DNA of 64,000 nt from Paraburkholderia rhizosphaerae. GTDB lineage: Bacteria; Pseudomonadota; Gammaproteobacteria; Burkholderiales; Burkholderiaceae. Position numbers and translations under genes: made by a program. Below are positions 12,300 to 21,206 of the stretch, piece by piece. The first letter of the stretch is position 1. Each line of letters opens with the position of its first letter. The stretch covers positions 1 to 64,000 of the forward strand of contig NZ_SORE01000006.1 of assembly GCF_004366595.1 (NCBI RefSeq), written 5' to 3'. A model generated the notes under the pieces. That model worked only from the letters and a program-made list of their open reading frames with translations, was not told the origin of the DNA and searched no databases.

Positions 12300-12593
12300 C
12301 TACGCCGACTGCACCGACTGCACCGCCTCATGCGTTCCCCGCGCCCCGTCGTTTCCATCGACCGGTTGCGGAAACATCACGCCGAAGCCGCCGGCGTCGA
12401 ACTCATCGAGTTCGAGCAGCAGACTATCGATTGAGCAAAGCTGAGCCTTGGTCAGCATCGGCGCTTCAAGCAACCGATGCAGGCGCGTTCGCCAATAACT
12501 CGACGACAGGATCGGACCGCCAAGGTCCCCGGTCAACGATGGACGCATCACGCGCGCGATATGCGCAATATCGCGATCAAGCAACCCGTTCAT
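12300..12593 (-). CDS. Conserved hypothetical protein, 97 aa
   Basis: I do not recognise a named family. The protein has no signal peptide or membrane segment. A helical-looking middle (LTKAQLCSIDSLLLELDEFD) is followed by a Gly/Pro-rich acidic tail. The start MNGLLDRDIAHIARVM at 12593 was chosen because the N-terminal part looks ordered, while the upstream in-frame extension is Arg-rich and implausible. It is convergent with mnmE, ending 53 bases from its stop. Confidence 0.55.
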   Translation of the reverse strand: MNGLLDRDIAHIARVMRPSLTGDLGGPILSSSYWRTRLHRLLEAPMLTKAQLCSIDSLLLELDEFDAGGFGVMFPQPVDGNDGARGTHEAVQSVQSA

Positions 12594-13071
12594 ATGCGCC
12601 CCCCCGGTGCAATTGTCAGGTCCGTACGTTCTCGTACTTCTGATGTTCTGATGAATACTGTAGCGTCGATTTAATCGTCGCGCCACCCTCGGAAAACCGC
12701 CAGGTTGCATTTGATGCGCGATGGGAAAATCGAGTGCGACAAGCCAAGCGTACGCGCGCGACTACCAGCTCGATTGGACGAACAATGCGGCCTTTGGGGG
12801 GTATTTTGCAGTGCACGAACGGCAACTGCGGAGAATCGTAACGCTACGCTAGCGGACTGCTCGCCCGCTACGCGACCTGTCAGCATGGGGCCATCACCGC
12901 GGACATCTGCCGTCCCGCCGCGCGGTTGAATCCCCGACTGCACAACGTGGTCAGAGCGAGACTCAACAGCGTCAGCGCGCCAACACCGACACGACGTACG
13001 CCACCCGCGAAAACGAACAAACAACCTCGGACGCGTCCTCGCTCTCGCGCAGCGACCCGCCTTCGGGACGT
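12594..13071. other. Intergenic, no gene seen
   Basis: This 478-base stretch holds only Arg/Ser-rich overlapping frames on both strands that look like shadows of random GC-rich DNA. I see no terminator or repeat worth reporting. Confidence 0.5.
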
Positions 13072-13242
13072 TCAGTGATGCAGCAGGCTACGGATCGGGT
13101 GCCGCCAATCCATCCGATGCGCCGCCTCGAATTCTTCCTCGAGCTGATGACGGTGTTCTTGCCAAAGCTCATCGGAGAATAGGAAAGCGACGATCAAAAG
13201 CGGCACGATCAGAAATGCGCCCAAAACCAGATGCTCGATCAC
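13072..13242 (-). CDS. Small single-pass membrane protein, 56 aa
   Basis: A 57-codon frame starts with GTG at 13242, with a perfect AGGAGG ribosome binding site five bases upstream, and stops with TGA at 13072-13074. The product begins MIEHLVLGAFLIVPLLIVAF, a strongly hydrophobic segment of about 18 residues. A charged, probably helical tail follows, containing DELWQEHRHQLEEEFEAAHR and ending RSLLHH. The hydrophobic-then-amphipathic pattern, the good ribosome site and typical codon use all support a real gene. I know no function; a role as a small membrane accessory protein is only a guess. Confidence 0.72.
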   Translation of the reverse strand: MIEHLVLGAFLIVPLLIVAFLFSDELWQEHRHQLEEEFEAAHRMDWRHPIRSLLHH

Positions 13243-13386
13243 ATTAGCCTCCTGGGATCGATGTTGACTCGCAATTGCATTGTAGGCGTCCTACCTTCCA
13301 CTGCGTGCAATTCATGCGGGTGCGCACGCACAATCTTTCTCACGTTTGGCGACCTCGGCCACGCATTGGTCGCGCCTCGGTCCGGC

Positions 13387-14019
13387 TTAGGCAGCGGCCT
13401 TTTTCCAGGCCGCTGCGAGCATGCCGGCCCCGATCAGTAAGCTTCCACCCGTCCGATTCACAGCAAGTTGCACGCCCGGACGACGGATCGCCCGGCGCGC
13501 CGCCGATGCAAGCAGCGCATAACCCAACGCATTGATTGTGCCGAGCGCAACAAACGTTGCTTCGAACAGGGCGATCTGCGACCAGGTTGCCACTTGTGTA
13601 TCAATAAACTGCGGCACGAAGGCGACAAAAAAGACGATGCTCTTCGGGTTCAACGCCGTTACCGCGTACGCATGGCCAAAGATGCGGCCGGTGTGCGTCT
13701 CTGCGCTGGCGGTGAACGCCGCGTCGCCGGCTGTCACCGGCGCTCGCCACAGTTTCACGCCCAGATAGATCAGGTAGGCCGCACCCACCCACTTCAGCGC
13801 GGTAAAAAGTGTCGCGGATGCAGCGAGGATCACGCCCAGGCCGAGCATTGACGCGGTCATCGACGTCAGATCGCCAAGCGCAACGCCGGCGGTAGTCGTC
13901 AGCGCGTAACGCCGCCCGTGGCCGAGCGCATACGACACGACCAGCAGCACGGTGGGGCCTGGAATCGCGACGAGAATGGCGGATGCGATAGCGAACGGAA
14001 GCCAGTGGGCCAGCGTCAT
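13387..14019 (-). CDS. LysE/RhtB-family amino acid exporter
   Basis: This is an inner-membrane exporter of the LysE/RhtB/threonine-efflux family. It has 210 residues and about six membrane segments. The N-terminal signature IPGPTVLLVVSYALGHGRR and the central NPKSIVFFVAFVPQFID motif are diagnostic. The likely substrate is an amino acid or its derivative, but the sequence does not say which. A 10-bp hairpin (13391-13400 with 13407-13416) lies within its last codons. It stands alone, with no linked LysR-type regulator. Confidence 0.9.
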   Translation of the reverse strand: MTLAHWLPFAIASAILVAIPGPTVLLVVSYALGHGRRYALTTTAGVALGDLTSMTASMLGLGVILAASATLFTALKWVGAAYLIYLGVKLWRAPVTAGDAAFTASAETHTGRIFGHAYAVTALNPKSIVFFVAFVPQFIDTQVATWSQIALFEATFVALGTINALGYALLASAARRAIRRPGVQLAVNRTGGSLLIGAGMLAAAWKKAAA

Positions 14020-14512
14020 GACGAGATCTCCCTGGAAAGTCGCGATTTATCCACGAACTCTCGCGAAGCGCAAGACGAGTCGCCAGCGTCGCACATCCTC
14101 GGGAAACACGTTGTCGTTCGGGCATTATTTTTATTCTTCGTTTGCCACATCACACCGTGCGTTTTTGCGATGACGGCGAATGACTTTGTGTGCGACGCAT
14201 CAAGGGGCGTTAAAACCTTTAGCCATTCGCTTAATTGCTGGTTCTCGTAAACGAGAATAAGCGCCGCAAAGGATTGTCAGACAACGCAATCCGACGCAAA
14301 CCTGAATGCTTAAGCGATTAGAAACGCATCGATACAACGCGCAATGGCGCGCGCCGATATGCGCTGGCGAAGGTGCGACAATCCGCCGCTATTGCAGTCG
14401 CACACAAGATGTGCTTGTCGTCCAGCTAACATCTTCTAGAGTGAAAGTTGCGGGTCATCCCCTGAAGTTAAATACATAGTTAACCTGAGTATTAACCCGC
14501 ACGGAGGTTTAT
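14020..14512. other. Intergenic, no gene seen
   Basis: This 493-base region between the exporter and the secreted protein holds no convincing reading frame. A near-consensus DnaA box (TTATCCACG, 14047-14055) is present but isolated. Promoters for both flanking divergent genes must lie here. Confidence 0.5.
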
Positions 14513-14854
14513 ATGAAGATGCGAGTCGCCGTTCTCTTCGTTATGGCCAGTTTGGCTGCGGCGTCTGCCGCTCAGGCCCAGGACGCCGTCATCAAACCGC
14601 AGCAGACCGTGCAATTCAAGCCGAATTCGTATGGCTGTCTGTCGAAGGACAAGCTCGACGCCGTGAATCAGCATGAGCAAGCCGGCGAGCAGCAGAAAAT
14701 GCAGGAATATTTCTCCGGCTTCCAGTGCCTCTCCACTCCGGAAAACGCGAATTTCCGCGTCGTCCGTGTAGTCGGACATGAAGTCGAATTCGTGAACGCA
14801 GCGAATAGCGACACCGAAGGTCTCTGGACCAACGATCGGTTTATCAAGCAATAG
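14513..14854 (+). CDS. Hypothetical secreted protein, 113 aa
   Basis: The protein starts with a clear signal peptide, MKMRVAVLFVMASLAAASAA, with probable cleavage after AQA near residue 22. The mature part of about 90 residues has two Cys (GCLSKD and QCLSTP) that could form a disulfide in the periplasm. A strong GGAGG ribosome site precedes the ATG by seven bases. I do not recognise a domain. The gene is monocistronic. Confidence 0.8.
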   Translation: MKMRVAVLFVMASLAAASAAQAQDAVIKPQQTVQFKPNSYGCLSKDKLDAVNQHEQAGEQQKMQEYFSGFQCLSTPENANFRVVRVVGHEVEFVNAANSDTEGLWTNDRFIKQ

Positions 14855-15396
14855 TCGGTTTTCACCCGACGCATAGTCGGGGAAAGCCAGACAGTAGCGG
14901 TCATTAGAAGACCGAACAAGCGAAGCGATTGCACGCGCGGAAAACGGCTGGGCGAATAATACGCCTGGCCGTTTCGCGTTTTGCTCGTCGGCGCTCGCGC
15001 ATACCAACATCCCGCATTCATCGGATGCTTTGCGCATGAACGGGCATCGCGTCATTGCGCATCCCTTCACGGCAACGTCTCTCCGTCGCCATCGCAGTGT
15101 CATCTCCGGTCGGCAGATTCGGTATGATCACGCTCCTCGTGCCTCTTTTGATTCCGCTGATGGTTAGTTTCCCGCGGCACGCTCATTGCTTCGTTTCAAA
15201 TCATAGGAAGCTGAGCGGTTTGTGGCGGCAAGCGAGAAACACCGTCGACGTCGCGCTCCGGCAAAAGCTGTTTCAACCGCGAGACGCGCATGCGCGCGAC
15301 AGAGCGACCGACAGAGGCGGTACGAAAATGGCACGCTATTACGGCCCCGAATCACTCTTTACCATCCGGTCCGCGTTTGCGGGGCCGGGACTTTCC
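14855..15396. other. Intergenic upstream of yaeQ
   Basis: The yaeQ frame stays open back to 15055, but the extra 114 codons show no family similarity. I treat this stretch as non-coding. It should hold the yaeQ promoter; a TATGAT hexamer at 15123-15128 is a possible -10 element. Confidence 0.5.
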
Positions 15397-15975
15397 ATGG
15401 CGCTCAAATCGACAATCTATAAGGCCGAACTGCAGATAGCCGATATGGATCGGCACTACTACGCCGACCATTCGTTGACCATCGCGTTGCATCCGTCCGA
15501 AACCGCCGAGCGAATGATGGTCCGTGTCGCCGCATTTGCGCTGTTTGCGCAGGAAAGGCTGGAATTCTGCAAAGGGCTCTCCGACACCGATGAGCCGGAT
15601 CTTTGGGAAAAGGACCTCACTGGCGCGATCGAAACGTGGATCGACGTCGGCCAGCCGGACGAGCGGCGCATCGCCAAGGCGAGCGGGCGCGCGAACAAGG
15701 TGATCGTGATTGCATACGGCGGGCGAACTTCCGACATCTGGTGGCAGGGCGTGCGCAACAAGGTCGAACGGCTGCGAAACGTCACCGTTTGGTCGCTGGG
15801 TGATGGCGTTGCGGAAGCACTGGGCGCGCTCGCGCAAAGGACGATGCGTCTGCAATGCACGGTGCAGGACGGCGACGCGTGGCTCGGCAGCGCCGATTCA
15901 GACGCGGTGCCGATCGAATGGACGGTGCTGAAGGCGGCACCGGATGCGAATTCAGTGGCACACGGCGTCAAGTGA
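15397..15975 (+). CDS. yaeQ: YaeQ family protein
   Basis: YaeQ proteins have a PD-(D/E)XK nuclease-like fold, but their biochemical role is unsettled. The 192-residue product starts at the family N-terminus MALKSTIYKAELQIADMDRH. It carries the conserved stretches LTIALHPSETAERMMVR, EPDLWEKDLTGAIETWIDVG and VIVIAYGGRTSDIWW. Length and order match the family closely. It is not in an obvious operon. GC-rich inverted repeats just after the stop (15979-15998) lack a T-tract. Confidence 0.92.
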   Translation: MALKSTIYKAELQIADMDRHYYADHSLTIALHPSETAERMMVRVAAFALFAQERLEFCKGLSDTDEPDLWEKDLTGAIETWIDVGQPDERRIAKASGRANKVIVIAYGGRTSDIWWQGVRNKVERLRNVTVWSLGDGVAEALGALAQRTMRLQCTVQDGDAWLGSADSDAVPIEWTVLKAAPDANSVAHGVK

Positions 15976-16108
15976 ACGCCGGCGCCGGGCAGCGCCGGTG
16001 AGGCAGGCGAACTGCCTGTCTGGGATGTGCGCTTTGCTCGAGGGACGCGGCAATTACGGTCGCGTTGGAGGAGCGGCGCGACGAAAGGGCGCTGGGCGCT
16101 TGCGCCCG

Positions 16109-16534
16109 TTAGAGCGAAGTCGTCCGTGCGGCCTCCGGCGGCCCCTTCAGCTCGACCATATTGCCTTCTGGATCGAACAGATAAATCGACCGGCCAAACC
16201 CATCCGCGCCATAGCGAACCGCTTTCTCGCCAATGCGCGCACCGCGTTCGATCAGATGCGCTTCAAGCGCGGCTTCGTCGAATGGCTCGATGCGCAGGCA
16301 CAAGTGATCCATATTGCGGCCAGCGCTCGGCGGTCCGCTATCCGGACGATCGATCTTCGCGCCAATCTGCAGCAGATCGATCAGCGATCGCCCCGCCCGC
16401 AGTTGGGTCAAGCCGATGTCCCGTTGCTCCTTTTCGACGCTGCAACCCAACGCATCGCGGTAGAAACGCGTCATCGCGTCGACGTCTGCGACCCTGATTA
16501 CGACGTGGTCAATCTCGCGGATGTGAAACTTCAT
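16109..16534 (-). CDS. VOC superfamily (glyoxalase-like) protein
   Basis: This 141-residue protein belongs to the vicinal oxygen chelate fold of metal-dependent enzymes. It starts at MKFHIREIDHVVIRVADVDA with the first metal-ligand His in IDHVV. The second half has MDHLCLRIEP and ends with the typical GRSIYLFDPEGNMVEL, which carries the last Glu ligand. The substrate cannot be told. It lies downstream of, and on the same strand as, the sRNA/terminator unit at 16751-16848, which could act as its leader. Confidence 0.88.
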   Translation of the reverse strand: MKFHIREIDHVVIRVADVDAMTRFYRDALGCSVEKEQRDIGLTQLRAGRSLIDLLQIGAKIDRPDSGPPSAGRNMDHLCLRIEPFDEAALEAHLIERGARIGEKAVRYGADGFGRSIYLFDPEGNMVELKGPPEAARTTSL

Positions 16535-16750
16535 GGATGCCACCTCTTCGCTGGTTCCGACCGTGAGGAAGAGTGTAGGGGAAAGGTGAGGTAGCCAGCG
16601 CGAAGCGGCGCAAAATGGAAGGAGGCGCGCGCGGCGGACCGGGTCACGCCAACCGCCGCACCGGCACCGGTCACCCGCGGCAGACGCCGGCGGAACCGAA
16701 TGCGCCGCACCCCAGCCCCCGCCATACGACACCACGCAAAACGTATGGAC

Positions 16751-16813
16751 GAAAAAAAGCCCGCTGAATTTGAGCGGGCTGAATCCATATCAGGAGGAGA
16801 CATGGAGGAGACA
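16751..16813 (-). ncRNA. Candidate C-rich small RNA with anti-SD repeats
   Basis: On the minus strand a promoter-like pair (16820-16848) is followed by a short transcript of about 63 nt. Its 5' part holds two copies of UGUCUCCUCC, 11 nt apart. Then comes a perfect 8-bp terminator stem (16758-16765 with 16773-16780, loop 7 nt) and U7. Unpaired CUCC(U)CC repeats can pair with Shine-Dalgarno sequences, as in known C-rich trans-acting sRNAs. An alternative is an attenuated leader for the VOC gene about 220 bases downstream. The RNA itself is inferred. The rest of the 16535-17040 gap shows no gene. Confidence 0.55.
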
Positions 16814-16819
16814 GGAATC

Positions 16820-16848
16820 ACTATACACAACGCCCTACCGCGACGCAA
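16820..16848 (-). promoter_or_regulatory. Promoter of the candidate sRNA
   Basis: On the minus strand TTGCGT (16843-16848) and TATAGT (16820-16825) are separated by exactly 17 bp. The -10 matches sigma-70 consensus at five of six positions and the -35 at three of six. The start point is expected near 16811-16813. Confidence 0.5.
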
Positions 16849-17040
16849 TATTTTTTTAAGGGAAAACCCGATGTCGTGTCGTTTTGCCGCATCAGCATAG
16901 GGATTTGCGATCGGCCCCCAATATGTGGGAGCGCCCCAATGCTGAGCCGCGAGCGGCGATGACAGAGCAAGAACCGGAGCGTAGTGTGTCGACGTGCGCC
17001 GTAAATTGGAACCGTCGAAACTTACCTACGAGCGCTGACG

Positions 17041-18195
17041 ATGAAACCCGTCTATTCCACTGATTCCGACCGTTGGGCCGCTGTCGCGCGCCATGACGCG
17101 CAGGCGGACGGCGCCTTCTTCTATGCGGTGAAGACGACCGGCGTATTCTGCCGGCCGTCATGCGCGTCGCGGCAGCCGCGCCGCGAGAACGTCGAATTCT
17201 TCGTGACGCCGGATGACGCACGCGCCGCCGGCTACCGCGATTGCAAGCGCTGCCAGCCGGCTGGTTTGCCGCGCGAAATGGAGATCGTCAATCGCGCATG
17301 CGCGGTGCTTGACGCCGATCCGCAGCAGCGGCTTACGCTCGCGCAGTTGAGCGACGCAGTGCACGTCAGCGCATTCCATCTGCAACGACTGTTCAAGCGC
17401 GTGGTCGGCGTGTCGCCGCGGCAATATCAGGCAGCGCAACGCGGCGCCGCGCTGCGCGACGCGCTGAAGCGGGGCGCGAACGTCACCCGCGCAACCGTCG
17501 ATGCCGGATTCGGCTCGCCATCGCGGATGTACGACACCGCGCCCGCCGAGCTCGGCATGGCGCCGTCCGCGTATCGCCGCAAGGGTGCGGGACTGGTCGT
17601 GCGCTATGCCCGCGCGGCGACCGCACTCGGCGTCGCGCTGGTCGCGGCCACCGACCGCGGAATCTGCAAGATCGCGTTCGGCGATGACGAAGCGGAGCTC
17701 GTCGTGGCACTGCGCAGCGAATTCGCCAACGCCGAGATCGTCGAAGATGCGACGAAACTCGCACCCTTCGTCGCACAGATCGATGCGTACCTGCGCGGAT
17801 CCCGCCAGCGCATCGACCTGCCGCTCGATATCGCGCCGACCGCGTTCCAGCAGCGCGTCTGGGACGCGTTGCGTCGGATTCCGTACGGCGAGACGCGCAG
17901 CTACGCGGATATCGCGGCTGCAGTCGGCTCGCCGCGGGCGGTACGGGCGGTCGCCGGCGCGTGCGCGTCGAACCCTGTGGCGCTCGCGATCCCATGCCAT
18001 CGCGTGTTGCACAAGGACGGCTCGCTGAGCGGTTACCGCTGGGGCGCGCAGCGCAAGGCGGCGCTGCTCGATGCGGAGCGGCAGCGCGGCGACGGCACCG
18101 CACCGTGCGCCACCGCCGCATCGGCGGGCGACGCTTCGATCAGCGGTAACTCCATCTCAAACGCAACAACCGCCGACCTGGATCACGCCGCTTGA
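17041..18195 (+). CDS. ada: Ada: methylphosphotriester/O6-methylguanine methyltransferase and regulator
   Basis: Ada repairs methylated DNA and, once methylated, activates the adaptive response. All domains are present in 384 residues. The N-terminal zinc site and methyl acceptor comprises Cys37, Cys41, Cys68 and Cys71 (FCRPSC, DCKRC). The AraC-type helix-turn-helix lies around 95-180. The C-terminal O6-alkylguanine transferase has the active site IPCHRV with Cys319. A low-complexity tail of about 45 residues after the core is unusual. It overlaps the next gene, alkA, by four bases, so the two form an alkylation-repair operon. Confidence 0.96.
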   Translation: MKPVYSTDSDRWAAVARHDAQADGAFFYAVKTTGVFCRPSCASRQPRRENVEFFVTPDDARAAGYRDCKRCQPAGLPREMEIVNRACAVLDADPQQRLTLAQLSDAVHVSAFHLQRLFKRVVGVSPRQYQAAQRGAALRDALKRGANVTRATVDAGFGSPSRMYDTAPAELGMAPSAYRRKGAGLVVRYARAATALGVALVAATDRGICKIAFGDDEAELVVALRSEFANAEIVEDATKLAPFVAQIDAYLRGSRQRIDLPLDIAPTAFQQRVWDALRRIPYGETRSYADIAAAVGSPRAVRAVAGACASNPVALAIPCHRVLHKDGSLSGYRWGAQRKAALLDAERQRGDGTAPCATAASAGDASISGNSISNATTADLDHAA

Positions 18196-19106
18196 GCACG
18201 CCGAACACCGTCAAACTCGAACTTCCGTTCAAAGCCCCGTTCGACTGGCCGCGCACACTGCGTTTCTTCGCCGGCCGCGCGACGCCGGGCGTCGAAGCCG
18301 TCGAAGACGGCGCGTACCGCCGCGCAATCGAATGGGCCGGCGACAGCGGCACGCTGCAGGTCACGCGCCATCCGCGCAAGCATTGCCTGATCGCGACGAT
18401 CGACGGCGCCGCCGCGCGCCACGCGCAGGCGCTCGCCGCACCGATCTCGCGGATGTTCGACCTGCGCGCCGACCCGCGTGCGATCGGCGCGTGCCTTGCC
18501 GCCGATCCGTGGCTCGCGCCGCTCGTCGACGCGGCGCCGGGCCTGCGTGTGCCGGGCGCGTGGTCCGGTTTCGAGCTGGTGGTGCGTGCGATCGTCGGCC
18601 AGCAGGTCAGCGTAAAGGCGGCGACGACCATCATTGGCCGGCTGGTCGAGCGCGCCGGCAAGCGCATCGACGACCATCCGCACGAGCGCACCGCATGGCG
18701 TTTTCCGACGCCGGCCGCACTGGCGTCGGTCGATCTTGCGCAAATCGGTATGCCTGGCAAACGCGTCGCCGCGCTGCAAGGCTTCGCGCAAGCGGTCGCG
18801 ACCGGCGCGGTTCCGCTCGACGATCCGGCCGCCGACACCACGACGCTACGCGACGCGCTGCTCGCGCTGCCCGGCATCGGCCCGTGGACGGTCGAGTACG
18901 TCGCGATGCGCGCATGGCGCGACCCCGACGCGTGGCCCGCATGGGATCTCGTGCTGATGCAGTCGATCGCCGCGCGCGATCCGGCGCTGGTCCGGCCGAC
19001 GCAGCAGCGCACGCGCACCGACGCCTGGCGTCCGTGGCGCGCGTATGCGGCCATGCATCTGTGGAATGAAGTCACCGACCGGATGGGCGCGGCGCGCGGC
19101 GGTTGA
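18192..19106 (+). CDS. alkA: DNA-3-methyladenine glycosylase II
   Basis: AlkA removes N3- and N7-alkylated purines. The 304-residue protein has the N-terminal AlkA domain and an HhH-GPD core. LPGIGPWTVEYVAMRAWRDP (about 226-245) is the helix-hairpin-helix, and Asp252 in WPAWDLVL is the expected catalytic residue. WSGFELVVRAIVGQQVSVKA is the usual family block. The start appears to be TTG at 18192, overlapping the ada stop as TTGA, which implies coupled translation with ada. Confidence 0.94.
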   Translation: MSTPNTVKLELPFKAPFDWPRTLRFFAGRATPGVEAVEDGAYRRAIEWAGDSGTLQVTRHPRKHCLIATIDGAAARHAQALAAPISRMFDLRADPRAIGACLAADPWLAPLVDAAPGLRVPGAWSGFELVVRAIVGQQVSVKAATTIIGRLVERAGKRIDDHPHERTAWRFPTPAALASVDLAQIGMPGKRVAALQGFAQAVATGAVPLDDPAADTTTLRDALLALPGIGPWTVEYVAMRAWRDPDAWPAWDLVLMQSIAARDPALVRPTQQRTRTDAWRPWRAYAAMHLWNEVTDRMGAARGG

Positions 19107-19220
19107 TCGTTGACGTTGCTAACGGAGATAGGGTGGCTGCGCCGGCTCGCGGCCGCGCATGAGAACGGCGGCCCGAAGCGCCGCCGTCAACCATCGAAAC
19201 GATCGCGCGCGGTGTAAAAG
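19102..19220. repeat. Imperfect direct repeat, copy 1
   Basis: This copy begins with GTTGATCGTTGAC at the alkA stop and ends after CGGTGTAAAAG. It shares its head, the CCGAAGCG block, CAACCATCnAAACGAT and the tail with copy 2, which starts 149 bases later. The middle differs. Confidence 0.65.
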
Positions 19221-19250
19221 TCACCAACCGGATGAACACATTGCACTCGA

Positions 19251-19370
19251 GTTGATCGTTGACATCGCTAACGATGCGTCAACCGCGCCGGCTAGCCGCC
19301 GCCGCTAAGCTCAGCGCCCCGAAGCGTGACGATCAACCATCCAAACGATTGCGCGCCGTGAAAAACCCCC
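19251..19370. repeat. Imperfect direct repeat, copy 2
   Basis: This is the second copy of the alkA-gshA intergenic repeat, starting GTTGATCGTTGAC and ending GCCGTGAAAAAC. The two copies fill most of the 19107-19580 gap, which otherwise holds no gene. Each copy carries GATCGTT near the left and AACGAT near the right as inverted partners, so each could fold. Confidence 0.65.
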
Positions 19371-19580
19371 GCGCGCAGCGTACAGTAGACTCACCATCGG
19401 ACGCCCGATTCAAAGCAGATTGTGTTGCCATCGAGCCGCTTTGAAAGCCCGCAAAGTCACGTCAAGCAGCCGTCGTGGCGAGATGTTAAAGTGCCCGCTA
19501 CTGAAAATTGCGCTGCACGAGGTCAACCGCACCAAGCATGCGGTAGCCGGACACTACCGGCAACGTGCGATATCCGTTCA

Positions 19581-21194
19581 ATGCCAAACACGAAATCCCC
19601 CCGCACGACCGACGCGCTGCAACACCGCCTGTCCGTGCTGACTTCCGGCCCGCAGCGCGACGCGCTGACCACGGGCCTGCGCGGCATCGAAAAAGAAAGT
19701 CTGCGTGTCACACACGACAGTGTCCTCGCGATGACGCCGCATCCTCGCGCGCTCGGTTCCGCGCTCACGCATCCGTCGCTGACGACCGACTATTCGGAAG
19801 CGCTGCTCGAACTGATCACGCCCGCCGAGCACGATGCGTCGCTCGCGCTCGAGCAACTCGACACGTTGCATCGTTTCGTTTACTCGCGGCTCGGCGACGA
19901 GATCTTGTGGAACAACTCGATGCCCGCGCTGCTGCCTGACGACGACCAGATTCCGATCGCGCGTTACGGCTCGTCGAACATCGGCAAGCTGAAATACGTA
20001 TATCGCGTCGGCCTCGCACTGCGCTACGGACGCACGATGCAATGCATTGCCGGTATCCACTACAACTATTCGCTGAACGAAGAAGTGTGGCGGTTGCTGC
20101 ACGCCGATCAGCAATCCACTGCGTCCGCGGTCGATTTCCAGTCGGAACGCTACCTCGCGCTGATTCGCAATTTCCGCCGCACCAGCTGGCTGCTGATGTA
20201 TCTGTTCGGCGCGTCACCGGCGCTCGACCGGCGTTTCCTGCGCAATCGCCCGCATACGCTCGACGTGTTCGACGCCGACACGTTCTACCGTCCGTACGCG
20301 ACAAGCCTGCGGATGAGCGACCTCGGCTACTCGAATACGACAGGCCAATCCGCGCTGCACGCGGACTACGACACGCTTCCCGGTTATCTCGAAGCGCTCG
20401 CCGAAGCGGTCAGCCAGCCGTATCCGCAATACGAAGCGATCGGCACGAAACGCAACGGCGAATGGATACAAATCAATACCAACGTATTGCAGATCGAGAA
20501 CGAGTTCTACTCGACGATCCGTCCGAAGCGCGTCACGTATTCAGGTGAACGGCCGCTGCATGCGCTCGCGGCGCGTGGCGTGCAATACGTCGAAGTACGC
20601 TGCATGGACATCGACCCGTTCGAGCCGATCGGCATCTCTCTGGAAGCCGCCCGATTCCTCGATGCGTATCTGCTCGTCTGCGCGCTCGACGACAGCGCGC
20701 TGCTGCCGCCGCCCGCGTACACGGAAGCCAACAAAAACTTCTGCCTCGTGACAACGGAAGGGCGCAAGCCGGGCCTCGAATTGATCCGCGACGGCCAGCC
20801 GGTCGCGATGGTCGACTGGGCAAATGAACTGCTCGACCGCATCGCGATTGCGGCGGCGACGCTCGACACGATTCACGGCGACGACAGTCACGCGCGCGCG
20901 GTCGCCACGCAACGCGCGAAACTCGCGGACCCATCGTTGACTCCTTCCGCGCGCGTGCTGCAAACGATGCGCGACCGGCAGCAGGGCTTCCTCGCATTCG
21001 GACTCGCGCAGAGCGAGGCGCACGCGGCATTTTTCCGCGCGCACCCACTCGATGCGAAGTCGACGGAGGAGTTCACGAAACTCGCGACGGAGTCACTTGC
21101 AGCGCAGGAAAAGCTCGAGCGCGAAGAGGTCGGTTCATTCGACGCATTCGTCGCCGCTTATCGCGCGTACACGCTGAACCGGTTCAGCGTTTGA
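19581..21194 (+). CDS. gshA: Glutamate-cysteine ligase
   Basis: GshA catalyses the first step of glutathione synthesis, ATP-dependent joining of glutamate and cysteine. The 537-residue protein starts at MPNTKSPRTTDALQHRLSVL; the frame is open to 19422 without similarity. Family marks include GLRGIEKESLRV near the start, TTDYSEALLELITP, CIAGIHYNYSL and QYVEVRCMDIDPFEP. The length fits the gammaproteobacterial GshA type. A second ATP-dependent ligase of related chemistry (ybdK) occurs at 45.7 kb. Confidence 0.96.
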   Translation: MPNTKSPRTTDALQHRLSVLTSGPQRDALTTGLRGIEKESLRVTHDSVLAMTPHPRALGSALTHPSLTTDYSEALLELITPAEHDASLALEQLDTLHRFVYSRLGDEILWNNSMPALLPDDDQIPIARYGSSNIGKLKYVYRVGLALRYGRTMQCIAGIHYNYSLNEEVWRLLHADQQSTASAVDFQSERYLALIRNFRRTSWLLMYLFGASPALDRRFLRNRPHTLDVFDADTFYRPYATSLRMSDLGYSNTTGQSALHADYDTLPGYLEALAEAVSQPYPQYEAIGTKRNGEWIQINTNVLQIENEFYSTIRPKRVTYSGERPLHALAARGVQYVEVRCMDIDPFEPIGISLEAARFLDAYLLVCALDDSALLPPPAYTEANKNFCLVTTEGRKPGLELIRDGQPVAMVDWANELLDRIAIAAATLDTIHGDDSHARAVATQRAKLADPSLTPSARVLQTMRDRQQGFLAFGLAQSEAHAAFFRAHPLDAKSTEEFTKLATESLAAQEKLEREEVGSFDAFVAAYRAYTLNRFSV

Positions 21195-21206
21195 CTCGCG
21201 TGTAAA

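Noticed and set aside
13391..13416. Hairpin at the end of the LysE-type gene as a terminator
   Set aside because: It lies inside coding sequence and no T-tract follows on the minus strand.
14047..14055. DnaA box TTATCCACG in an intergenic gap
   Set aside because: It is a single near-match without neighbours, expected by chance in 64 kb.
16801..16900. Short plus-strand frame with AGGAGG before ATG (32 codons) over the sRNA unit
   Set aside because: The apparent ribosome site is the complement of the UCUCCUCC repeats. The minus strand has promoter and terminator in the right order, which explains the sequence better.
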